Assembly (NCBI GenBank): GCA_934643435.1 | Contig: CAKUCJ010000097.1 | Span: forward strand, 1-5,678 | Reading direction: 5' to 3' | Source of the DNA: an uncultured Collinsella sp. | Lineage (GTDB): Bacteria; Actinomycetota; Coriobacteriia; Coriobacteriales; Coriobacteriaceae | DNA: 5,678 bases | Part shown: positions 1-5,453 of the stretch, piece by piece | Layout: each line of letters starts with the position of its first letter | Position numbering within the stretch: the stretch's first letter is position 1 | The notes under the pieces: model-generated | The model's database searches: none | Told to the model about the DNA's origin: nothing | The model's input: the letters and a program-made list of their open reading frames with translations, nothing else | Translations under genes and position numbers: made by a program

Positions 1-98
1 GGCCATAGCTCCATGGCCAGCGTCTCGCGATCGACCAGTGCATCCATGCCCAGCGGCATCAGTTCGAGGTCGTCTATACTATCCAAATCGTTTACCAT
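1..98 (-). CDS. Hypothetical protein, N-terminal fragment (cut by window edge)
   Basis: An ATG at 98-96 opens a frame that runs to the window edge and gives 32 residues beginning MVNDLDSIDDLELMPLGMDA. A strong Shine-Dalgarno sequence GGAGGAG (104-110) lies five bases upstream, which is why I accept it as a real start. The visible part is acidic and hydrophilic, with no signal peptide or membrane segment. I do not recognise the family from so little sequence. The gene is separated from nagB by a terminator and nearly 390 bases of intergenic DNA, so it is probably its own transcription unit. Two adjacent hairpins sit directly before its ribosome binding site. Confidence 0.7.
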   Translation of the reverse strand, partial: MVNDLDSIDDLELMPLGMDALVDRETLAMELW

Positions 99-485
99 GC
101 CCGCTCCTCCACTCGACCGTATGGACACCGTAACCGCAAGACCATACAAGCCGCACTATGAATAGAGCGGCTTTGTGTTTTAGGTTGTCTTTCGGTACGC
201 AAGCGGCAAGTTTTTGTACAGCGAGGGCCGATTGTTATTAATCCCCCGACTAATCGGTCTTTGAGCAGGTAAATGTGCTTGTCGGCTTGTCCCATCCCAG
301 TGGCAGTGTAACTCAAATAGACACGGTTCAGCTATGTCATTCAACTCGCCTAGCACCCGCTACCGTCTGCGACCTTTTAGTGGCATTTTTGCATAGAATC
401 TGGTATGGAATGAATCAAGCTGTTGGGCATCCGGCATCCGTCAAGCTTGCGGCATGCTCTTGGTCAAGCATATGACAAGGACAGC
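99..485. other. Intergenic region between nagB and the truncated gene
   Basis: About 390 bases without a credible gene. By eye it is richer in A and T than the flanking coding DNA. It contains two adjacent hairpins (119-173), a separate 6-bp dyad CCGATT/AATCGG (228-233 and 252-257), and short direct repeats near the nagB terminator (415-469). Short open frames cross it on both strands, but they lack convincing ribosome binding sites and resemble no family I know. I could not identify a clear sigma-70 promoter for the truncated gene. Confidence 0.6.
119..173 (-). promoter_or_regulatory. Two abutting hairpins in the leader of the truncated gene
   Basis: Read on the minus strand, AAGCCGC (173-167) pairs with GCGGCTT (154-148). 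The inner part can add CTA/TAG around a short loop after an A:A mismatch. The next base starts a second hairpin, GTATGG (147-142) pairing with CCATAC (124-119) across a 17-base loop. The second stem ends about nine bases before the Shine-Dalgarno sequence of the gene at 1-98. The pairing is seen directly. A role as a regulatory leader is inference. On the plus strand the first hairpin is followed by TGTGTTTT, so it could also act as a weak terminator in that direction. Confidence 0.4.
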
Positions 486-513
486 AAAAAGGCCCCCGCA
501 AAGCGGAGGCCTT
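486..513 (-). terminator. Intrinsic terminator of nagB
   Basis: On the minus strand, an 11-bp stem AAGGCCTCCGC / GCGGGGGCCTT with one G:U pair and a three-base loop runs into five T residues (490-486). It begins about 33 bases after the nagB stop codon. This is a textbook Rho-independent terminator and marks the end of the nagB transcript. Confidence 0.92.
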
Positions 514-545
514 CGGCAAAGCTATGTCGAGATGACGGGCTCGCG

Positions 546-1274
546 CTACTCGCAGAGCGAAAGAGCAGCCTCGTCGGCAACGACAACGCAGTTGGTGTGC
601 AGCTGCAGGATCGAAGCCGGGCACGCGGGCGTAACCGGACCATAGCACATGTCATGCACGGCCTGAGCCTTGGCCTCGCCGTTGGCGACGACTAGGATCA
701 TGCGGGCATACATGATGGTCTGGGTACCCATGGTGTAGGCCTGACGGGGAACATCGTCGATGCTGTCGAACAGGCGGCTGTTGGCCTGAATGGTGCTCTC
801 GGTGAGGTCGACGCAGTGCGTGCCCTTGGAGAAGTGGTCATCGGGCTCGTTGAAGCCGATGTGGCCGTTGTTGCCAATGCCGAGCAACTGCAGATCCGGG
901 TAACCGGCGGCGGCGACGATCTTGTCGTACTCAGAGCAGGCAGCGGCGGCGTCGGGGTTGGAACCGTCGGGCACATGCGTGTTGTTCAGGTCGATGTTGA
1001 TGTGATCGAAGAAGTTCTCACGCATGAAGTAGTGATAGCTCTGGGGATCGTCGTGCGAAAGGCCGCGATACTCGTCCAGGTTGTAGGTGCTGACCTCGGC
1101 AAAGTCGACGTCGCCCTTCTCGTACCAAGCAGCGAGCTGCTTGTAGGCACCGATCGGGGTGGAGCCGGTGGCAAGGCCCAGCACACAGTCGGGCTTGAGG
1201 ATAACCTGCGCCGAGATGATATTGGCGGCCTTACGGCTCATATCCTCGTAGTCTTTAGCTTTAATGATCTTCAT
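546..1274 (-). CDS. nagB: Glucosamine-6-phosphate deaminase (NagB)
   Basis: A cytosolic enzyme that converts glucosamine-6-phosphate to fructose-6-phosphate and ammonia, the last step of GlcNAc/GlcN breakdown before glycolysis. The 242-residue product has the phosphate-binding segment GLATGSTPIGAY (33-44), the loop NLDEYRGL with Asp67, and the active-site motif GNNGHIGFNEP with His138 and Glu143. By family knowledge these match Asp72, His143 and Glu148 of E. coli NagB. The position of E. coli Asp141 is Asn136 here. The length matches the short, Bacillus-type enzymes rather than the 266-residue allosteric E. coli form. I chose ATG 1274 because AAAGGA (1281-1286) lies six bases upstream. The frame stays open to 1439, but the extra residues do not look like NagB. 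It lies downstream of crr and ends at a strong terminator. Confidence 0.96.
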   Translation of the reverse strand: MKIIKAKDYEDMSRKAANIISAQVILKPDCVLGLATGSTPIGAYKQLAAWYEKGDVDFAEVSTYNLDEYRGLSHDDPQSYHYFMRENFFDHINIDLNNTHVPDGSNPDAAAACSEYDKIVAAAGYPDLQLLGIGNNGHIGFNEPDDHFSKGTHCVDLTESTIQANSRLFDSIDDVPRQAYTMGTQTIMYARMILVVANGEAKAQAVHDMCYGPVTPACPASILQLHTNCVVVADEAALSLCE

Positions 1275-1545
1275 TACGCATCCTTTCTCGTAGAAGAGAG
1301 GCAAGGCTCCCCTTACAAGCACTTGCCCGCGGCCCGCGTCGGCCGCAACCAACGTGTGCGGCCACCAGGGCGAGGTCGCGTAATGTATGTGTCTCGTGTC
1401 TAGCCGCGTCGAGGCCCCTGCCCGTCCACGGTGACCCAAAGCCTTTTAGCTCCGGACAAATCCCATCTTGCCACGGAGGGCGTCCTCTTTCAAGGGCGCC
1501 CTCCGTAAACGTGTTTGAATTGTAGGCTAAAGGCAAAGCGCCCTG
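1275..1545 (-). other. crr-nagB intergenic region with stable hairpins
   Basis: These 271 bases hold no credible gene. A stem of 14 bp (1473-1506, one G:T wobble) and a 7-bp GGCCGCA/TGCGGCC dyad (1341-1363) are the main structures. A TACAAT hexamer on the minus strand (1524-1519) could be a -10 box for nagB, but no good -35 box stands at the usual distance. If it is used, the nagB leader would be roughly 240 bases and would begin just ahead of the large hairpin. Co-transcription with crr is the alternative. Confidence 0.5.
1473..1506. repeat. Long inverted repeat (14-bp stem) between crr and nagB
   Basis: ACGGAGGGCG (1473-1482) is perfectly complementary to CGCCCTCCGT (1497-1506). The inner TCCT/AGGG adds four more pairs, one of them a wobble, around a six-base loop. 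It starts about 40 bases after the crr stop codon. No T-tract follows on either strand, so it is not a classic intrinsic terminator. It could protect the crr mRNA 3' end from exonucleases or lie in the nagB leader. Confidence 0.8.
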
Positions 1546-2043
1546 TTAGCGCTCGCGAGCGACGATGAGTTGGTCCATCTCCTCGACATGCTCGCCAATG
1601 GAGCCTTTGATACTCGAGAACTCAACAGAGTTGCATACCAAGATGGGAACCGTCACATCGTAACCCTCTGCCGCGATAGCCTCGCGCTCAAATTCGATAA
1701 GCACATCGCCCTTATGGACGATATCGCCCACCTGGGCGTGCACGGTAAAGTGCTTGCCCTCGAGCTGAACGGTATCGAGTCCAACGTGGATGAGCACGTC
1801 CAGGCCATCGACCGTGTTAAGCGCAACGGCATGACCCGTGGGAAAAATCGCTTCGACCTTGGCGTCCGCCGGCGCGATCACGCGCGTACCCGTTGGCTGA
1901 ATCGCCACGCCCTGGCCCAAGAGACCGGTGGCAAACGTCTGATCGTTTACCTCGGAAAGCGGAATGACATCGCCCGAGATGGGAGCATCCAGCGTAAGGA
2001 CTCGACCACGCATACCAAAAGACCTTAGGACTTTAGTGAACAT
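1546..2043 (-). CDS. crr: PTS glucose-type EIIA component (IIA-Glc)
   Basis: A cytosolic phosphocarrier that accepts phosphate from HPr and passes it to sugar-specific IIB domains; in many bacteria it also signals sugar status. The 165-residue product is a complete single-domain IIA(Glc), close to the 169 residues of E. coli Crr. It opens with the typical APISGDVIPLSEV segment (20-32) and carries both family histidines: His71 in GHAVAL and the phosphorylated His86 in LIHVGLDTV. The conserved VQLEGKHF and GDVLIEF stretches follow. I chose ATG 2043 because the purine-rich GAGGGGGAG lies just upstream; an in-frame ATG at 2064 has no such site. No membrane IIBC partner is in the window, so its sugar is unknown. 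Whether it is read together with glmM or nagB is unclear: a possible promoter lies upstream and no good terminator follows. Confidence 0.93.
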   Translation of the reverse strand: MFTKVLRSFGMRGRVLTLDAPISGDVIPLSEVNDQTFATGLLGQGVAIQPTGTRVIAPADAKVEAIFPTGHAVALNTVDGLDVLIHVGLDTVQLEGKHFTVHAQVGDIVHKGDVLIEFEREAIAAEGYDVTVPILVCNSVEFSSIKGSIGEHVEEMDQLIVARER

Positions 2044-2084
2044 GCTCCCCCTCGGACATACCAATCAATCAAAATGACTTTAAC

Positions 2085-2093
2085 AGTTTACCA
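2085..2093 (-). promoter_or_regulatory. Possible extended -10 promoter for crr
   Basis: On the minus strand TGGTAAACT reads as an extended -10 element (TGnTAnnnT). It lies 41 bases before the crr start and would give a leader of about 35 bases. The -35 region is poor. The 71-base gap between glmM and crr contains no recognisable terminator, so read-through from glmM is equally possible. Confidence 0.3.
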
Positions 2094-2114
2094 CTTGGCA
2101 CCCGTTTTTGACCA

Positions 2115-3452
2115 TTAGGGAAGTTCGCGCTTGACAACCTCGACGATGTCGTCGACAACGCGCTGCGTGAGCTCATGCGTCTCGGCCTCGGCCATCACGC
2201 GAACCAGCGGCTCGGTACCGCTCGGGCGCACCAAAATGCGACCGCGTCCGTTGAGCTCCTTCTCGGCGGCAGCGACGGAATCCCAGATGGGCTGGCAGTC
2301 GTCCAGGCCGGCCTTGTTGTCGGAATGCACGTTGACGAGCACCTGCGGGTACTTCTTCATGATACCGGCGAGGTCGGCAAGCGTGCGGCCAGTGCGCTTG
2401 AGCACGGCCAGCAGCTGCAGCGCGGTCACCAGGCCGTCGCCGGTGGTGTTGTGCTCCAGGAAGATGATGTGGCCGGACTGCTCGCCGCCGATAACGGCGC
2501 CGTCCGCGAGCATGCGCTCAAGAACATAGCGGTCGCCCACGGCGGTCTGAACCATCTCGAAGCCCTGCTCCTTCATGGCGATGGAGAAGCCCAGGTTGCA
2601 CATAACGGTCGAGACGATCTCGGAGTTGGCGAGTTTGCCGCGAGCAGCCAGGTCGGAGCCGCAGATGGCCAGGATGTAGTCGCCATCGATTTCGTTGCCC
2701 TCGCTGTCCACGAACAGCACGCGGTCGGCGTCGCCGTCGTGGGCCAGACCGATGTCGGCATGAGTGCGCAGCACGAGCTCGCGCAGGGGCTCAAGGTGGG
2801 TGGAGCCGCACTCGACGTTAATGTCGGTGCCGCAGTAATCGGTGTTGATGGCGTGGACCGTGGCGCCCAGGCGCTGCAGTGCGGCGGGCGTGGTCTGACA
2901 AGAAGCACCGTGGCCGCAGTCGACGGCAACAACCAGGCCGTCGAGCCTCAGGCCGTCGAGCGTATCGATGGCGTGGTCGACGTATGCCTTGCGAGCATCC
3001 TTCATCTTGATGATGTGGCCCACACCGGCGCCAGTCGGCAGCGTGTCGGCAGCCATGGCCTCCTCGGACATGACCCAGGCGCTGATCTCTTCCTCGACCG
3101 CGTCGGGAAGCTTCATACCCTTGCGGCTAAAGAACTTGATGCCGTTGAACTCCGGCGGATTATGCGAAGCGGAGATGACGATGCCGCCGTCAAGCTCGTT
3201 CTGAACGGTGAGCAGCGCCACAGCCGGCGTAGGGATAACGCCGCAGCAGTGCGGGCGACCACCCTCGGCCATAATGCCGGCGGTCAGGGCACTCTCGAGC
3301 ATGGTGCCCGAAAGACGCGTGTCGCGACCGATGCAGATGTCCGGACCGAGGAACTTGGTCGCCGCGCGGCCCAGGCGAAACGCGAGGTCGCACGAGAGGT
3401 CGGCGTTGGCGACGCCGCGGACGCCGTCGGTACCGAAGATGTTCTGGGGCAT
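2115..3452 (-). CDS. glmM: Phosphoglucosamine mutase (GlmM)
   Basis: A cytosolic enzyme that interconverts glucosamine-6-phosphate and glucosamine-1-phosphate, feeding UDP-GlcNAc and so peptidoglycan synthesis. The 445-residue product has all four landmarks of the alpha-D-phosphohexomutase family in order: the SASHNP phosphoserine loop (active Ser96), the metal-binding DGDADR (239-244), the sugar-binding GGEQSGH (322-328), and the phosphate-binding RPSGTEP (409-415). The N-terminal FGTDGVRG and the full length are typical of GlmM rather than ManB or Pgm. ATG 3452 is chosen because AAGGAG (3460-3465) lies seven bases upstream; an in-frame ATG at 3470 would precede this site. The gene follows rpsI, as in other actinobacteria, but a strong terminator lies between them and I see no clear promoter of its own. 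Confidence 0.97.
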   Translation of the reverse strand: MPQNIFGTDGVRGVANADLSCDLAFRLGRAATKFLGPDICIGRDTRLSGTMLESALTAGIMAEGGRPHCCGVIPTPAVALLTVQNELDGGIVISASHNPPEFNGIKFFSRKGMKLPDAVEEEISAWVMSEEAMAADTLPTGAGVGHIIKMKDARKAYVDHAIDTLDGLRLDGLVVAVDCGHGASCQTTPAALQRLGATVHAINTDYCGTDINVECGSTHLEPLRELVLRTHADIGLAHDGDADRVLFVDSEGNEIDGDYILAICGSDLAARGKLANSEIVSTVMCNLGFSIAMKEQGFEMVQTAVGDRYVLERMLADGAVIGGEQSGHIIFLEHNTTGDGLVTALQLLAVLKRTGRTLADLAGIMKKYPQVLVNVHSDNKAGLDDCQPIWDSVAAAEKELNGRGRILVRPSGTEPLVRVMAEAETHELTQRVVDDIVEVVKRELP

Positions 3453-3470
3453 AGGATCGCTCCTTCCCAA

Positions 3471-3493
3471 GTGGGCAAAACACAGCCGCCCAC
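3471..3493 (-). promoter_or_regulatory. Hairpin just upstream of the glmM ribosome binding site
   Basis: On the minus strand GTGGGC (3493-3488) pairs perfectly with GCCCAC (3476-3471) around an 11-base loop. The stem ends five bases before the AAGGAG of glmM, where it could affect ribosome access. The dyad is visible; the regulatory role is inference. Confidence 0.35.
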
Positions 3494-3501
3494 CCTAGTC
3501 G

Positions 3502-3545
3502 AAAAAGAAAAGCGGGACCCGCCGAGCAATCGGCAGGCCCCGCTT
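3502..3545 (-). terminator. Strong intrinsic terminator after rpsI
   Basis: On the minus strand, a 16-bp stem (AAGCGGGGCCTGCCGA with its complement, two G:U pairs) closes a four-base loop TTGC (3529-3526). It is followed by TTTTCTTTTT. It starts about 30 bases after the rpsI stop codon and should end most rplM-rpsI transcripts before glmM. Confidence 0.95.
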
Positions 3546-3553
3546 GTACATTG

Positions 3554-3570
3554 TATCTCGTAAGGAGATA
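3554..3570 (-). repeat. Small hairpin between rpsI stop and terminator
   Basis: TATCTC (3554-3559) and GAGATA (3565-3570) form a perfect 6-bp stem with a five-base loop. It lies between the rpsI stop codon and the large terminator, so the operon's 3' end carries two stacked hairpins. It may only be an mRNA 3'-end structure. Confidence 0.5.
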
Positions 3571-3575
3571 AAACC

Positions 3576-3971
<396 letters not shown>

Positions 3972-3973
3972 CT

Positions 3974-4417
3974 TTAAGCCTCCAGCTCAATCTTCGTGGG
4001 GTTCTGGGCAGCGTGCGGATGCTCGGCACCAGCGTAGACCTTAAGCTTGGTCATCTGGGCACGGCCGAGGGTGGTCTTGGGCAGCATGCCGCGAACGGCG
4101 CGCTCGATGACCTTCTCCGGGTGCTTCTCCATAGCCTGGCGGAAGCTCTCAGCCTTGAGGCCGCCGTTGTAGCCGCTGTGGCGATAATAGGTCTTCGTGT
4201 CGGCCTTGTTACCGGTAAGCTGGACCTTATCGGCGTTGATGACGACAACGAAGTCGCCGCAGTCGCTGTTGGGCGTGAACTGGGGCTTGTTCTTACCGCG
4301 CAGGATCATTGCGATCTGGGTGGCAAGACGGCCCAGGACAGCACCATCGGCGTCGACGAGAACCCAGTTGCGCTGGACCTCGCCCTGCTTGGCGTAGTGA
4401 GTCGATTTCGAAATCAC
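3974..4417 (-). CDS. rplM: 50S ribosomal protein L13
   Basis: A large-subunit protein that acts early in 50S assembly by binding 23S rRNA. The 147-residue product is a normal L13. It has [17 protein letters not shown] near the start, [18 protein letters not shown], the [11 protein letters not shown] core, [13 protein letters not shown], and [17 protein letters not shown] near the end. The start is a GTG at 4417. It is the only start well placed behind the strong GGAGGAG (4423-4429), and no ATG lies nearby in frame. It is the first gene of the operon with rpsI and has a recognisable promoter 70 to 95 bases upstream. Its 5' leader can form a hairpin that may serve autoregulation, though that is inference. 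Confidence 0.99.
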   Translation of the reverse strand: MISKSTHYAKQGEVQRNWVLVDADGAVLGRLATQIAMILRGKNKPQFTPNSDCGDFVVVINADKVQLTGNKADTKTYYRHSGYNGGLKAESFRQAMEKHPEKVIERAVRGMLPKTTLGRAQMTKLKVYAGAEHPHAAQNPTKIELEA

Positions 4418-4422
4418 TTAGA

Positions 4423-4429
4423 CTCCTCC
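4423..4429 (-). promoter_or_regulatory. Ribosome binding site fixing the rplM GTG start
   Basis: GGAGGAG on the minus strand, five bases before GTG 4417. It decides the non-ATG start of rplM. Confidence 0.85.
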
Positions 4430-4445
4430 ATGTACAGTACGTGTT

Positions 4446-4477
4446 GTTACAGAGATTCACGGGGCTCTGCAAGTAAC
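4446..4477 (-). promoter_or_regulatory. Leader hairpin of the rplM-rpsI mRNA
   Basis: On the minus strand GTTA (4477-4474) pairs with TAAC (4449-4446). After a four-base bulge, CAGAG (4469-4465) pairs with CTCTG (4454-4450) around a ten-base loop. It lies almost at the predicted 5' end of the transcript, upstream of the ribosome binding site. Ribosomal-protein operons often carry such leaders for feedback control, and L13 leaders are known in Bacilli. I cannot show that this one belongs to that family. Confidence 0.45.
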
Positions 4478-4483
4478 CCGTCC

Positions 4484-4511
4484 ATATTACCCCGCTCGCC
4501 GCCCGAGTCAA
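4484..4511 (-). promoter_or_regulatory. Sigma-70-type promoter of rplM-rpsI
   Basis: On the minus strand TTGACT (4511-4506) and TAATAT (4489-4484) are separated by 16 bases. The -35 box matches five of six consensus positions. The -10 box matches four of six, including the key TA and final T. Transcription would start near 4477, giving a leader of about 60 bases. This is the best promoter in the window and suits a highly expressed ribosomal operon. Confidence 0.75.
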
Positions 4512-4526
4512 CAGGTATTTTGACTC
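4505..4526. promoter_or_regulatory. Inverted repeat overlapping the rplM -35 box
   Basis: GAGTCAA (4505-4511) and TTGACTC (4520-4526) are perfect 7-bp inverted repeats with an eight-base spacer. One arm contains the -35 hexamer of the rplM promoter. It could be an operator. It also lies after the phospholipase stop codon, but no T-tract follows, so it is a poor terminator. Confidence 0.5.
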
Positions 4527-4574
4527 CGACCAGAGTTTCTGCACATGTCGTCCACGGGCCGTAGTGTTGCGGCG

Positions 4575-5453
4575 CTAGCGCTCGACAAACTCCTGAATTT
4601 CCGCGAGCAAGCGCTTTGCCTCCTGGCGGCCCTGAATATACAGGTCCAGAAGCTTGGCCGGATCGTGCTCAACATGGCCGACCTCGACCGGCTTTTGCGG
4701 AGCGACGACCAGGGCACGGCCCTCACGCTCATACTTCCACAGGTGCATGCGCTGGATGTTGTAGCGGTCGTGACGCGTCTCGATGGCCTCGAGCAGGTAG
4801 GGGTAGTCGGCATAACGCGCACGCGCGGCAGGCATAAACTCGTAGGGCTTCTTTTCGTACGAGCGGTCCTGCGTGACAATGACGATCGCGCGGTCGAAGC
4901 CCGCCTCCTCCAGCACGTGCTCGATGGGAACCGAATCGGCCACACCGCCGTCGACGTATTTATGCCCGTCGATCTCGACCGGCGGCGTCACCAGCGGCAA
5001 CGAGGTCGAGGCACGCACGGCGTCGAGGTCGAGTACGGCGCTTTTGACCGGCAGGTACGCGGCGGTTCCAAAGAGCATGTCCGTCGCGACGGCGTACATC
5101 TCGATGGGGCTCGCGTCGAACGTCTCGTTGTCAAAGGGATCCAGGCGATCCTGGACGTCGTTGAAGATAAAGTCGTAGCCCACGATAGAGCCCGTGGACG
5201 CAAACGACGCCGCACCCATGTAGCGGTTGTCGTTGCAGAAGGTCAAATTGACTCGGTTGGTGCGGCCGATCTGGTGTGACTTGTAGTTGACACCGTTGAG
5301 GGCTCCGGCCGACACGCCGTACACCGCCGGGATCTCGACGCCGGCCTCCATGAGGACGTCGAGCACGCCGGCGGTAAACTGCCCGCGAAAACTACCGCCC
5401 TCCAAGACGAGCGCGACCTTGCCGGCGTTCTTTGCCTTATCTTCTGCAGTCAT
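4575..5453 (-). CDS. Patatin-like phospholipase family protein
   Basis: A predicted lipid acyl hydrolase with the Ser-Asp catalytic dyad of the patatin fold. The 292-residue product shows, in order, the oxyanion-hole region EGGSFRGQFTAGVLD (18-32; the family usually has GGGxRG, so one Gly is Ser here), the nucleophile elbow GVSAG with Ser48, and the Asp loop VDGGVADSVPI with Asp168. The C-terminal third is rich in charged residues and resembles the tail of E. coli YjjU-like proteins; I rely on memory for that. There is no signal peptide or membrane segment, so it is probably cytosolic. Its substrate is unknown. AGGAGGT (5458-5464) four bases before ATG 5453 supports this start. It lies upstream of the ribosomal operon in the same direction but is probably a separate unit, because rplM has its own promoter. 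Confidence 0.93.
   Translation of the reverse strand: MTAEDKAKNAGKVALVLEGGSFRGQFTAGVLDVLMEAGVEIPAVYGVSAGALNGVNYKSHQIGRTNRVNLTFCNDNRYMGAASFASTGSIVGYDFIFNDVQDRLDPFDNETFDASPIEMYAVATDMLFGTAAYLPVKSAVLDLDAVRASTSLPLVTPPVEIDGHKYVDGGVADSVPIEHVLEEAGFDRAIVIVTQDRSYEKKPYEFMPAARARYADYPYLLEAIETRHDRYNIQRMHLWKYEREGRALVVAPQKPVEVGHVEHDPAKLLDLYIQGRQEAKRLLAEIQEFVER

Noticed and set aside
92..316. A 74-codon minus-strand frame overlapping the start of the truncated gene
   Set aside because: It ends inside the next gene's start region, runs through both leader hairpins, has no clear ribosome binding site, and is rich in Arg and Thr without a domain pattern.
275..475. A 66-codon plus-strand frame in the intergenic region
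   Set aside because: It needs a GTG start with a poor ribosome binding site, and its product has no recognisable features.
816..1403. A 195-codon plus-strand frame opposite nagB
   Set aside because: Valine-rich low-complexity product typical of an antisense shadow. The NagB frame is certain.
1275..1439. N-terminal extension of NagB from an upstream start at 1439
   Set aside because: The 55 extra residues are unlike any NagB. The ATG at 1274 has a well-placed Shine-Dalgarno sequence and gives the normal family length.
2175..3563. A 462-codon open frame on the plus strand opposite glmM
   Set aside because: It is antisense to a gene with all catalytic motifs intact. Its product resembles no family I know, and such frames arise from the codon bias of GC-rich genes.
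4545..5279. A 244-codon plus-strand frame opposite the phospholipase gene
   Set aside because: It is antisense to a protein with a clear nucleophile elbow and Asp loop. It lacks a convincing family match.
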